Shown here one piece after another: positions 7,954-17,283 of a DNA stretch of 64,000 bases (within the stretch, counting starts at the first letter, position 1; every line of letters begins with the position of its first letter). The notes beneath the pieces were generated by a model. The model was not told where the DNA came from and searched no databases. It was given only the letters and a program-made list of their open reading frames with translations. The position numbers were made by a program, and so were the translations under genes. The DNA is from JAKACA01 sp050744865 (GTDB lineage: Bacteria; Actinomycetota; Acidimicrobiia; Acidimicrobiales; Bog-793). The DNA is taken from contig JBOGHW010000015.1 in the NCBI GenBank assembly GCA_050744865.1, forward strand, positions 74,663 to 138,662, written 5' to 3'.

Positions 7954-10900
7954 TCAGGACGCCAGGACGATCCTGTCGCGGCCCGCTCTCTTCGCTTCGT
8001 ACAGGGCCGCATCCGTCCGCTGCAACAGCCGGCCGAGGTCGGCGTCACGGCCTGCCATCTCGGCCACCCCAACGCTCGCCGTGACAGGCACTGGTCCCGA
8101 GGCGGTGGCAATCGGCGTCTCGGAGATGACGCGGCGGAGCCGCTCGGCGAGCTCGGCGGCATTGTCACCCGGCGCCTGCACGACGAGTGCGAATTCTTCG
8201 CCTCCGTAGCGCCCGACGATGTCGCCGGCTCCGATCACACGTGACACCCGGTTGGCCACCACCCTGATCACGTCGTCACCCGAGGCGTGGCCGTACCTGT
8301 CGTTGACGTCCTTGAAGTGGTCGATGTCGAGCATCATGGCCGAGAGCGGGCTGCCCATCTGGCGAGCCTCCCGGAAGCTACGGCCTGCAAGCTCGAAGAA
8401 GTAGCGGCGGTTGGCGACTCCCGACAGCTCGTCGCGCTGCGCCAGCGTCTGAACACGGGCGAACAGTTGGGCGTTCTCGTAGGCGACGACCCCTTGGCCT
8501 GCCAGCGCAGCGGCCACTTCGGTCTGTGTCTGCCCGAAGGCGCTCGGCCGCCGGGCGATGATCACGAGAGCGCCGATCGCCTCGTCCCGAGCAACCAGTG
8601 GGGCGACGATGAACGACCCGGCTCGGCCCAAGAGGCCGAAGAGAGGTGAGTTGCTGTCGCTGATGACGCTGGCGACGCCGAGCGGCGCCTTCGCGAGCAA
8701 GGCTTCGGCAACCTCGGGCTGGTCGGATCTCGGTGTGTCGTACCCCTCGGGCGGCAACGTGACGCCGCCGCCTATGGCGGCGGCCACTTCCAGGCGCTCG
8801 CCCTCGGCCAAGAGGATGGCGCCGGCATCAGCATTGAGAGCCGACATGGATGTCTGCAGGATTGCCCTCAGCACGCCACGGGGATCGAGGCTCTGGCCCA
8901 CCGTCTTCATCGAGTCCCGCAGCAGCTCGGCCACCTGCCGCTGGCGGCGCTCGGTGGCGACGGACAGCTCCATCTCGGCGATGCGAGCGGTCTCGAGCGC
9001 AAAGGCGACGTTGGAGGTGATGGCGCTCAGGATCTCGACGTCATCACGGGTGAAGATGCCCTTGGCCAATCTGCTGTCGAGGTACACGACTCCGAGAAGC
9101 CTGTCCTCTATCTGCAGCGGTGCCACCAGGATCGATCTCAGCCCGTGCGTCACGGCGCTCTGGGAGCCGAGGGCGGCGCCCTCCTCGGTGCCGGTGAGCA
9201 CCATTGCCTCGCGGTTGGACACGACCTTGTCGACGATGGTCGTCGAGTACCCCGTCAACGACGCGATGTCGTTGCCGGCGGCGTCGCGGCCAAGGTGGGG
9301 GCGCACCGTGCCGGTGTTCTCGTTCGTGAGGAACAAAAGGGCGCGTTCGGCGTTGAGGATGCGGACCGTCTCGTCGAGGGCAAGACGGGCGAGCTCCTCG
9401 GGGTCGAGGACGCGGGCCGCGGCAGCTCCGACTTGCAGGAGCGCCTCCAGCTGCCTGGCTGCCCTGCCGGCCACCCTTATCGAGGGGGCACCTCCACCCA
9501 CGGTATGGCCGCGCGTGCGCTGACCCACCGAGCTGCTCCGCCGCCGGTCGGACAGGGCAGGCTGGATCCAGCGGACGAACGAGGTGATGCCGAGGTCCTC
9601 GGCCAGGCGCGATGCCGCCACGGCCATGCGCTCCGACTCCTGGGTGTGGCCGGCCAGTGCCAGGGCACGGCTCCGAGCCATCTGAATGGCCATCTCACAT
9701 CCTGGGGCGTCGAGGCCGACGAGCAGCGCCGAACCGCGGGCGCTGGCCCGCAGCGCCGCCTTGTACCTCTTCTTGGCTACGAGGTAGCCGCTCTTGGCGG
9801 CGTAGTAGTGAGCCCGCAGCAACGGTGTGCGCGCCGCAGCCCTCAGCTGCAACACGGCGTGGTGGGCGAGCCTGGCCAGCTGCCGCCTGTCACCGTCCGA
9901 GGGGGCATTCAGCAATTTGGCTATTCGCCCGTATGCCTGCATCAACCAGAAGGAGGAAAGGTTGTACGGGCAGTTCCACGGAGGCAGCTTCCTGGCCCGG
10001 AAGTCGCGGATCGCTTGCTCGAACGGTTCGCCGAGCTCGTTCAAGCCGAAGTTGAAGCTCGTGAGGGCAACTTGGTATCCCGCCTGGGCTATGCGAGACG
10101 GCTTCATCTGGCTAATCTGCTCGTTGACCCGCGTTATCCGTTCGATCCCGATGGTCGGCTGCTCCAACAGGCCGGCGATGCTGATCCCGATGAAGTCGAG
10201 GCTCGTGATGGCGCCTTCGGCGATCCGTGTTGCCGGCCCTGAGTGCCAGGTGGCCTCGTCGACCCAGGCAACCTGCTCGAGGATGCGTCCTCGTAGGCCG
10301 AGCCCGGTGCACAGGGCAAGCACGGCGCTCAGGTACTCGTCGGGCTGGAGCCAGCGGGCTTCTTGGCGGAGCACGTCGATCAACAGCTCCTCCGACTTCA
10401 CGGCGTCGCCGCGGAACTCCAGGCTGATGGCTTCGATGAGCTTGGCGTGGACGACGGTTGCATGGTCGCCTGTTCGCTCGGCGACTTTCCGGGTGTGCTT
10501 GGCCACCCACCGGGAGGCCGAGATGAACCGCACCTGCGCCATCACGAGACCGAGGTGGGCGTAAGCGCCGACGTACTCGCGCGACGGCCCGAGCCGGTTG
10601 GCCGGCAGTAACGCCCGCAGGGCCACTCCGAGGGCCAGGAACGACTTGTGCTCGGAATCGGCAGCGTTGCCGACGATCTCCAGCAGGCGGCACTCAAGGC
10701 GGAGCTTCTCGCGCCGTGCCCGGCGAGCCCTGCCGAAGCCGATCCTCGTCAAGCCGACGACGAAGCCCAGCAGGCACTTCCAGATGGTGGTGACGACGAC
10801 GAGCACGGCGTTGTTAGGCAGGCCAGCCCCGAGCTCGAGAAGCCCCTGGCGGCCGTGGCGCAGGCTGTTCTCGCCGCTCGACTGCGCGAAGTACACCCTG

Positions 10901-13323
10901 GCCATGTGCTCGTGGATGCGGGCGCGCCCGACGCGGTCCCGCTCCAGCGAGAGCGCCTTCTCGTAGTGCTCCATGGCAGCGCCCACCTGGCCGGCGCGGG
11001 ACAAGGCGGTACCGCAGTCGGTCTCGAAAGCGCTGCCGGCGGTGATGTTGAAGTCGGCTGCGATCGACTCCGCCGTCGACAGGAAGCCGAGGGCGTCTTC
11101 GTCGGCCTGGGCGGCCAGGGCGAGACGAGCGGCTCGGTGGTTGGCCTTGAAAGCGCGCTTGGGGTCGTTCGCAATCTCGCCGACTGCGTAGTGGCGGGCG
11201 ATCTCGTACACCATCTCGGGGCGCGTGTCGCCGGACTCTTCGATCGCTCGCCCGAGCATCTCGTGCGCCCGCTTGGATGCCTTCTCGTCGATGGTGGAGA
11301 GCAGCGTCTCCCGGACGGCCTCGTGGAGGAAGACGTACCTCTCGACGCCGAGCGGCTCTACGACCCGGGCCTTGCATGCCTCGGCCAGCGCCACGTGGAC
11401 ATCCGACGCCGGCCATCGCGTTATGTCGGCGAGCAGGGCGGCGTTGAAGCTCGACCCGATCACCGACGCCTCGGTGAGGAGCCAGCGAGTGGCCGGCCGT
11501 AGGCCGTCGAGCCTGCGCAAGGCCAAGCCTCGGACGTCCGTCGGAAGGTTCAGGCTCGCCAGAGCCGCCGAGTCGACCGAGAACGTGCCCCAGGAGGGGA
11601 CGAGGACGCCTGCCTCGAGTGCCGAGCGCAGGTACTCGACAGCGGCTGCGGGATTGCCGCCGGCCCGGAGGGTGATCTCGGCGGCCAGCGTCGTGTCCAG
11701 GTCGTTCTCGCCCAGCTGCCACCGCAGGATGGCGCTGATGTCCTCGTCCGAGAGCAACGGCAGCTCGATGCGCCGCCGGAGTGCTTCGCCCATCTCCATC
11801 CGCAGGCGCCCGAGGGCTGGCGCCTCGGCGGCGTCTGTCCTGGCTGTCAGGAGCACCACGAGTCGCAGTCGCTCCAGCTCCGGGGCCAGGTAGGCGAGCA
11901 CGCGGTGAGTGGCGTCGTCTGCCAGGTGAGCGTTGTCGAGCAAGAGCAGCGCCCCTTTTGGCGCGACGTTGGCGACAGACATGAGCAGATGCGACGCCTC
12001 TATGACGGCGAACTCCTGGAACGGCGAGTCGCTCGCCGGCTCCTCGAAGCTGCTGGCGCGGTCCGGCACGTTGTAGAGGAAGCGGTCCAGCTGCTTCGAG
12101 AGCCCACGCAGCCCGCCCGCTGGGCCTGCCCGGCCCGGCGCGATCTCCTGCCGGAGGCGCTGGAGCATGAGGGGATCGCGTAGCTCCAGTTCGGAGAAGA
12201 GGTGCCCGAGCGCTTGGGCGAGTGGACCGAGCGGCCCAGGATGGTCCGGCCCGAGGTAGGCGTCGAGGACAGTCATCCCGTCGCGGCGGGCCATGCCTAC
12301 GACCTCGGCTGCTAGCCGGCTCTTGCCACCTCCCGGCTCGGACTCGATCAGCACGGCGCTGCCGAGACCCGTCGCCCGGCAGTCGTCGAGTATCTCGACC
12401 AGGGCGTTAAGCTCCTGGTCGCGACCGATGAGCTGGTCCCTCGAACCGGCACTGTCGCTGGTCGCCTGCCCGAGCACGGCGTCGGCAGTCAGGCTCTCCC
12501 GGCGAAGAGCGTCGATGTCGGAGACAAGGGAGTCGGCGCTCTGGTAGCGATCGTCCGGGTCCTTGGCGAGCAGCTTGGCGACGATGCGCGAGAGCTGGAT
12601 GGAGGCATCGGGCTGGATGGTCCGCACCTCGGGTGGGACAGTCACAGCGTGCATGCGGACGACCTCGCCGGCGTCATCGGCGTCGAAGGGTGGCGAGCCC
12701 GTCACGCACTCGAAGAGGATGGCGCCGAGGGAGTAGAGATCCGAGCGACGGTCGACAGGGCGCCGGACCATTCCGGTCTGTTCCGGCGCGCTGTACATGA
12801 CCGTGCCGACCACGGAGTCGTCGGCCTGGCGTGTCCCGGTCTGGGTGGCCAGACCGAAATCGATGAGCACGGCTCGCCCGTCGGCCCGCAATACGATGTT
12901 GCGAGGCGCCACGTCGCGGTGCACAAGGCCTACGCGGTGGGCGGCGGCCAAGGCCGAGGCGACGTCGGCGGCAACCGACAGGACCTTTGCCTCGGCCAGG
13001 GCGCCGTCTGTGTCGATGAGCTCGGCCAGCGTGCGGCCCCCGATGAGCTCCATTGCCAGCCACGACGTACGGCCGTCGTCGCCGACCTCGAAGACCTTGG
13101 CCAGGCAAGGGTGGCGGATGGCGGCCAGGATCGCCGCCTCGCGCCGGAAGCCGATGCGGGCAGGGTCGTCCGAGCCGTTCAGCTCCTGGATCTTGACGGC
13201 GTACTCCTCGCCGCCGCGAAGGGCGCGATAGACGGCCGTGCTCGCGCCGCGACCCAACTCCTCGACGAGCTCGAAGCCCGGTATGGCAATCCTCGACGCC
13301 TCGGTAGGCACCCAGCCCCCCAC
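7954..13323 (-). CDS. Ser/Thr kinase-ATPase-TPR-GAF-GAF-GGDEF signalling protein
   Basis: One 1789-residue chain combines several modules. A Hanks-type kinase occupies about residues 15-275, with GRGAS glycine loop, VAIK-type Lys in YAVKIQ (residue 44), HRDVAPRN (135-142), DFG (155-157) and APE, all catalytic residues present. An AAA/STAND-type ATPase follows, with Walker A ESEPGGGKS (327-335) and a LLLLDNAH Walker B. A long helical TPR-like region runs to about 1280. Two GAF domains (about 1290-1440 and 1465-1620) and a GGDEF domain (about 1630 to the end) with intact YGGEEFALV finish the protein. It may couple phosphorylation and NTP-driven switching to c-di-GMP synthesis. The start is GTG at 13323. 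A perfect 10-bp-arm palindrome lies 19 nt upstream. The PAS-GGDEF gene follows it. Confidence 0.9.
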   Translation of the reverse strand: MGGWVPTEASRIAIPGFELVEELGRGASTAVYRALRGGEEYAVKIQELNGSDDPARIGFRREAAILAAIRHPCLAKVFEVGDDGRTSWLAMELIGGRTLAELIDTDGALAEAKVLSVAADVASALAAAHRVGLVHRDVAPRNIVLRADGRAVLIDFGLATQTGTRQADDSVVGTVMYSAPEQTGMVRRPVDRRSDLYSLGAILFECVTGSPPFDADDAGEVVRMHAVTVPPEVRTIQPDASIQLSRIVAKLLAKDPDDRYQSADSLVSDIDALRRESLTADAVLGQATSDSAGSRDQLIGRDQELNALVEILDDCRATGLGSAVLIESEPGGGKSRLAAEVVGMARRDGMTVLDAYLGPDHPGPLGPLAQALGHLFSELELRDPLMLQRLRQEIAPGRAGPAGGLRGLSKQLDRFLYNVPDRASSFEEPASDSPFQEFAVIEASHLLMSVANVAPKGALLLLDNAHLADDATHRVLAYLAPELERLRLVVLLTARTDAAEAPALGRLRMEMGEALRRRIELPLLSDEDISAILRWQLGENDLDTTLAAEITLRAGGNPAAAVEYLRSALEAGVLVPSWGTFSVDSAALASLNLPTDVRGLALRRLDGLRPATRWLLTEASVIGSSFNAALLADITRWPASDVHVALAEACKARVVEPLGVERYVFLHEAVRETLLSTIDEKASKRAHEMLGRAIEESGDTRPEMVYEIARHYAVGEIANDPKRAFKANHRAARLALAAQADEDALGFLSTAESIAADFNITAGSAFETDCGTALSRAGQVGAAMEHYEKALSLERDRVGRARIHEHMARVYFAQSSGENSLRHGRQGLLELGAGLPNNAVLVVVTTIWKCLLGFVVGLTRIGFGRARRARREKLRLECRLLEIVGNAADSEHKSFLALGVALRALLPANRLGPSREYVGAYAHLGLVMAQVRFISASRWVAKHTRKVAERTGDHATVVHAKLIEAISLEFRGDAVKSEELLIDVLRQEARWLQPDEYLSAVLALCTGLGLRGRILEQVAWVDEATWHSGPATRIAEGAITSLDFIGISIAGLLEQPTIGIERITRVNEQISQMKPSRIAQAGYQVALTSFNFGLNELGEPFEQAIRDFRARKLPPWNCPYNLSSFWLMQAYGRIAKLLNAPSDGDRRQLARLAHHAVLQLRAAARTPLLRAHYYAAKSGYLVAKKRYKAALRASARGSALLVGLDAPGCEMAIQMARSRALALAGHTQESERMAVAASRLAEDLGITSFVRWIQPALSDRRRSSSVGQRTRGHTVGGGAPSIRVAGRAARQLEALLQVGAAAARVLDPEELARLALDETVRILNAERALLFLTNENTGTVRPHLGRDAAGNDIASLTGYSTTIVDKVVSNREAMVLTGTEEGAALGSQSAVTHGLRSILVAPLQIEDRLLGVVYLDSRLAKGIFTRDDVEILSAITSNVAFALETARIAEMELSVATERRQRQVAELLRDSMKTVGQSLDPRGVLRAILQTSMSALNADAGAILLAEGERLEVAAAIGGGVTLPPEGYDTPRSDQPEVAEALLAKAPLGVASVISDSNSPLFGLLGRAGSFIVAPLVARDEAIGALVIIARRPSAFGQTQTEVAAALAGQGVVAYENAQLFARVQTLAQRDELSGVANRRYFFELAGRSFREARQMGSPLSAMMLDIDHFKDVNDRYGHASGDDVIRVVANRVSRVIGAGDIVGRYGGEEFALVVQAPGDNAAELAERLRRVISETPIATASGPVPVTASVGVAEMAGRDADLGRLLQRTDAALYEAKRAGRDRIVLAS

Positions 13324-13341
13324 CTATCCCAAGGTTGATTC

Positions 13342-13363
13342 AGGTGGCAACCAGTTGCCACCT
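13342..13363. promoter_or_regulatory. Perfect inverted repeat upstream of the large kinase gene
   Basis: The arms AGGTGGCAAC and GTTGCCACCT are perfectly complementary with a 2-nt CA spacer. The centre lies about 30 nt upstream of the kinase GTG start and in the 117-bp gap before the GH18 gene. The symmetry and tight spacing suit a dimeric repressor operator better than a terminator, since no T-run follows. The binding protein is unknown. Confidence 0.6.
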
Positions 13364-13440
13364 CCGGCAGCTTGCGAGCATAGCCCTTGCCGCCGAGGCC
13401 CAGGATGGGCAGATCCCGGCGCGGCTATGAGGGGGCGGGC

Positions 13441-14766
13441 CTAGGAGCGTGCAGATTTAGTCGAGGGCTGGGCGGCGAGAGGGAGCTTTTTGGCGGGCGA
13501 ACCGCCATCGAGCACGCTCAGCATCTCGTCATGGCCCTCGACCATCCCGAGCTCCCAGGCGCCCACGCCGGCGATACCGAAGGCTGCGGCCAGGGACACC
13601 TTGAGAGCGATCGAGGTGGGGTTCTCATACCAGGTCTGATGCCATTGGCCAGAGCGCTTGAAGACGGTGTAGGGCGTTTCCGTGGTGGGATCCCACTCCG
13701 CCTTGTGCTTGTTGACGGTGATGGACGTGACGACGGCCGTGTAGGTGACTGCGTAGGCGGTCCCTGTAGCCATGGCGCCAAGCTGTGGGCCGGCGACCGG
13801 GAAGTCGTAGCCGTAGAAGGGGACGCCGAGAACTGTCTTTGCGCCCAGCCCGGCGGCCACGTAGCTGGCAATTGACACCGCGTCGTCCGGATCCGTACCG
13901 GTGAGGGGAGCGCCGGCGTCTGCCACCGAGGTGTCGTTCATGTCGTAGCCCATCACGAACAGATCTCCCACGTAAGGAGCGATGGCCTTCACGTCGAAGA
14001 AGCCGGTCGGGTCATAGGCTGAAGTGGGGTAAGTGTTGACCATGAGTGACCAGTCGCTGTCCAGCTTCTTCATCTCCCCGGAGAAACCTTCCACGAACCG
14101 CACATATCCGGCCCGATCCGAGGCGTCGGATCCTTCGATGTCCAGGTCGACACCGTCGAAGCCGTATTGGGACAGCAAGGGAGCCACCTCGCCGGCCAGC
14201 TTGGTCCCGTTGCGCAGCCCATTGCCGCAGAGCGGCCCGATCACCGACTCCGCCTCGGCGAAGATGCTGAGAAGGACACGGTCCCCGGCTTGGTGGCCGG
14301 CGGACACCAGGGCGGATGCGCCGCCGTTGACGAGGTCGCCCCACCCGTTGGCTGAATCCTTCTCGACGAGCGTCGCGTCGGCGCTCACCTCGACGCTGGA
14401 GTACACGAGATACGTGAAGCCGCTCAGGCTCTCGCCCTCGAGGTCTGCCAGCTCGTAATACGGGACGAAGCCCACCACGTCCTTTGAGCCGAGCCCGGCG
14501 GTGAATGCCTGGGCGGGCAGCGCCGGGGCAGGTGCCCCTTCGGTTGCCGGCAGCGACAAGTTGACATCCGACTCGGCTACCGCGACGGCGGCGGCCGCCG
14601 CGGCGGCATAGGGGTCGGTGTCGGGAGGTGGCGTGGGTTTGGTGGTCGTCGTGGCGGTCGCCGGCCGGCTCGAGGAGGTTGCCGCCAGGATGCCGGCAGT
14701 GGTTCCGGCCACCACGAGCAGCACGGCGACGAGGATTGCGACGCCGGTCCGTCGTCGGGGTTCCAT
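13441..14766 (-). CDS. Membrane-anchored glycoside hydrolase family 18 protein
   Basis: This 441-residue protein is predicted to cleave or bind chitin- or peptidoglycan-like beta-1,4 GlcNAc polymers outside the cell. Residues 8-30 form a single hydrophobic segment after MEPRRRTG, acting as signal anchor, followed by a Thr/Pro-rich and an Ala-rich linker. The catalytic motif YGFDGVDLDIEG contains the complete DxxDxDxE, so the general acid Glu is present. Later segments (FVMGYDMN, VLGVPFYGYDF, GVGAWELG) follow the GH18 TIM barrel. I chose ATG 14766, because the reading frame upstream is arginine-rich filler antisense to the neighbouring divergent gene. It resembles the spore-protein YaaH/SleL subgroup of GH18. 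Confidence 0.88.
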   Translation of the reverse strand: MEPRRRTGVAILVAVLLVVAGTTAGILAATSSSRPATATTTTKPTPPPDTDPYAAAAAAAVAVAESDVNLSLPATEGAPAPALPAQAFTAGLGSKDVVGFVPYYELADLEGESLSGFTYLVYSSVEVSADATLVEKDSANGWGDLVNGGASALVSAGHQAGDRVLLSIFAEAESVIGPLCGNGLRNGTKLAGEVAPLLSQYGFDGVDLDIEGSDASDRAGYVRFVEGFSGEMKKLDSDWSLMVNTYPTSAYDPTGFFDVKAIAPYVGDLFVMGYDMNDTSVADAGAPLTGTDPDDAVSIASYVAAGLGAKTVLGVPFYGYDFPVAGPQLGAMATGTAYAVTYTAVVTSITVNKHKAEWDPTTETPYTVFKRSGQWHQTWYENPTSIALKVSLAAAFGIAGVGAWELGMVEGHDEMLSVLDGGSPAKKLPLAAQPSTKSARS

Positions 14767-14810
14767 GGCCCGCAAGAGCGTAGTGGCCCTCGCCTTATAC
14801 GCTGCCTCAC

Positions 14811-15911
14811 GTGATCTTCGTCGAAGTCCTGCGGCTGATCGTCGTGATCGCAGGTGCTCTGGCGGGACTGGCTGCGGCCCAGCAAGGCAATTCCTCGCCG
14901 GATCACCGCGTGGTTGGGGCAGCACTGGGCGTCCTCGTCGGCTATGTGGTCGGCGGCGGAGTCGGCCGCCTGATCGACAGGTCGTTCTCGAAGGCGAGCC
15001 GGCGCTGGTCCGACCTGCCCCCGACCGAGATCCTGGCTGGCGGACTGCTCGGTGGTCTCGGCCTCCTCGTCGGCGTAGTGGTCTGCGTCCCGCTGTTCGT
15101 GTTCGTGCAGCAGGACTTCGACTACCCCGCGGCTGCCGCCGTGGCGTGGGTGCTCGGCTATTTCGGGATGCGGTTGGGGGCATCCAAGGGGCGGCAGATA
15201 TCCGAGGCTGCGAGGTTGTCGCGGCGTTTCTCTGTGGGTGAGGAGGCGGCGCTGGCGGGCAGCACGATGGTGGACACCTCAGCGATCATGGACAGGGCGT
15301 TCCTCATACTCGGATCCGCCGGCCTGCTGGGGGCCGAGATCCTCGTGCCCGAGCCGGTGGCCGACGAGTTGCGCACGCTGGCCGAGGGGCCCGATCCCGT
15401 GGCCTCTCGCCGTGCCCGCCGGGGCCTCGAGGCGCTCGAGGCGATTCGCGACGCCGGCCTGACGCTCACGATCGTGGCGGGCGACGTGCCACAGGCGTCC
15501 ATGACAGAGGAGAAGGTCCTCACCATGGCTTCCAAGGCAGGTGCGCGCCTGGTGACGTCCTCGGCCGAAGTGGCCAAGTACCACGCCACGGCCGGCATCC
15601 AGATCATCGACCTGCGCTCGCTCGTCACGGACCTGGCGCCGGACCACGTTCCCGGGGAGAACCTCCTCGTAGACCTGGTTCGCGCCGGCAAGCAGCCCCG
15701 CCAGGCGGTCGGCTACCTGGCTGACGGCGACATGGTGGTGGTCAACGACGCCGCCCACCTGATCGGTGCCAACGACGTCGCTGTCGCCGTCCTCTCGACG
15801 CGGCCCACTTCGCAGGGGCTCCTGGTCTTCGCGCAGCTACGCGACACCCGTAGCTCGGCCAACGGCGCCGGGTACGGCGAGGACGACCTTGGCGGTCTCA
15901 GAGGGTCTTGA
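14811..15911 (+). CDS. PIN and TRAM domain membrane protein (YacL family)
   Basis: The 366-residue protein has four predicted N-terminal membrane helices (roughly residues 5-23, 35-52, 72-98 and 104-124), then a PIN-fold nuclease-like domain starting VDTSAIMDRAF with conserved acidic residues, and a C-terminal TRAM domain (GENLLVDLVRAGKQPRQAVGY region, then DGDMVVVND). This order is that of YacL, a conserved Gram-positive protein presumed to be a membrane-tethered RNase; its role is not settled. The start is GTG at 14811. It is divergent from the GH18 gene (44 bp gap) and its 3' end overlaps the convergent pntB by 14 bp. Confidence 0.92.
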   Translation: MIFVEVLRLIVVIAGALAGLAAAQQGNSSPDHRVVGAALGVLVGYVVGGGVGRLIDRSFSKASRRWSDLPPTEILAGGLLGGLGLLVGVVVCVPLFVFVQQDFDYPAAAAVAWVLGYFGMRLGASKGRQISEAARLSRRFSVGEEAALAGSTMVDTSAIMDRAFLILGSAGLLGAEILVPEPVADELRTLAEGPDPVASRRARRGLEALEAIRDAGLTLTIVAGDVPQASMTEEKVLTMASKAGARLVTSSAEVAKYHATAGIQIIDLRSLVTDLAPDHVPGENLLVDLVRAGKQPRQAVGYLADGDMVVVNDAAHLIGANDVAVAVLSTRPTSQGLLVFAQLRDTRSSANGAGYGEDDLGGLRGS

Positions 15912-17283
15912 CCGCGGACACAAGCTTGCCGAGCGAGTCCTTGGCGTCGCCGAACAGCATGGTCGTCTTGGGGTCGAAGAGCAGTTCGTTGTCGATGCCG
16001 GCAAAGCCCGGCCGCATGGATCGCTTCAAGAACACGACGTTCTGAGCCTCGTCGACCGCCAGGATCGGCATGCCGTAGATGGGGCTCCCAGGCGAGTTCT
16101 TGGCGGCGGGGTTGACCACGTCGTTGGCCCCCACGACGAGGGCGACGTCGGCGGTCTGGAACTCGGGGTTGGCGTCCTCCATCTCCTTCAGCTGCTCGTA
16201 GGGCACGTTGGCTTCGGCGAGGAGGACGTTCATGTGGCCCGGCATGCGGCCGGCGACGGGGTGGATGGCATAGCTCACCTCGACACCGCGAGACTCGAGG
16301 AGATCGGCCAGCTCGCGGGCGGTGTGCTGGGCCTGCGCGACGGCGAGGCCGTAGCCGGGCACGATGAGGACCTTGCGGGAGTAGGCCAGCAGGACGGCGA
16401 TGTCTTCGGCGCTCGCCGAGCGGACCGTGCGGTCGCCGCCCACCTCGCTCCCGCCTGTCGCCGTGACGACCGAACCGAAGGCGCTGAAAAGGATGTTCGG
16501 CAGGGACCGACCCATGGCGGCGGACATCATCCGGGTGAGGAGCGTGCCCGATGCGCCGACGAGCGTACCGGCGACGATAAGCACGACGTTGCCGAGGGCG
16601 AACCCGCTGGCCGCCACGGCCAAGCCAGTGAACGAGTTGAGGAGCGAGATGAGAACAGGGACGTCGGCGCCGCCGATGGGCAGCACGAAGGCGATGCCGA
16701 ACAGCAGGCCCAAGATGGCGACGACGTCGATGAGCCACGTGTGTGGGTCGACGCATGCCGACACGGCCAGCACGCAGATGCCGGCTGCGACGATCCCGTT
16801 CATGACCTGCTGGCCGGGGTATGTGATCGGCCGACCGGTCATTACCTCCTGCAGCTTGGCGAAGGCGATGGCCGAGCCGGCGAACGAGACGCAGCCGATG
16901 ATCACGCCGAGGAGGACCTCCACCACCTGATAAGTGGCCAGGTAGCCGGACGGCGCCTTGATGAAGTCGGACAGGGCGATGAGGGCGGCGGCGCCCCCAC
17001 CAACCCCGTTGAAAGCGGCGACCATCTGCGGGATGGCCGTCATCTTCACCATGCGAGCAGCCGGGAAGCCGATGGCCGCCCCGACCACCATGGCGGCTGC
17101 CATCAGGGCAAAGCGGCTGAGGTTCGGCGTGGCGAACGTCATGCCGACCGCAACGATCATGCCGGCGGCGCCTACGAGGTTCCCGGACCTGGCCGTCTTC
17201 GGTCCCGACAGGCCCTTCAGCGCCAGGATGAAGCAGATGGCGGCGACGAGGTAGGCGAGGTGGATGCCTGTGGTGAGGCTCAT
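15898..17283 (-). CDS. pntB: NAD(P) transhydrogenase subunit beta
   Basis: PntB is the membrane and NADP(H)-binding subunit of the proton-translocating transhydrogenase, which makes NADPH from NADH and NADP+ at the expense of the proton gradient. The 461 residues contain about eight or nine membrane helices (from GIHLAYLVAAICFIL onward), then the soluble domain III with the NADP-binding loop VPGYGLAVAQAQ and VGANDVVNPAA. Its ATG overlaps the pntAB stop by 4 nt, so the two are translationally coupled in the order pntAA-pntAB-pntB. The family assignment is secure. Confidence 0.96.
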   Translation of the reverse strand: MSLTTGIHLAYLVAAICFILALKGLSGPKTARSGNLVGAAGMIVAVGMTFATPNLSRFALMAAAMVVGAAIGFPAARMVKMTAIPQMVAAFNGVGGGAAALIALSDFIKAPSGYLATYQVVEVLLGVIIGCVSFAGSAIAFAKLQEVMTGRPITYPGQQVMNGIVAAGICVLAVSACVDPHTWLIDVVAILGLLFGIAFVLPIGGADVPVLISLLNSFTGLAVAASGFALGNVVLIVAGTLVGASGTLLTRMMSAAMGRSLPNILFSAFGSVVTATGGSEVGGDRTVRSASAEDIAVLLAYSRKVLIVPGYGLAVAQAQHTARELADLLESRGVEVSYAIHPVAGRMPGHMNVLLAEANVPYEQLKEMEDANPEFQTADVALVVGANDVVNPAAKNSPGSPIYGMPILAVDEAQNVVFLKRSMRPGFAGIDNELLFDPKTTMLFGDAKDSLGKLVSAVKTL

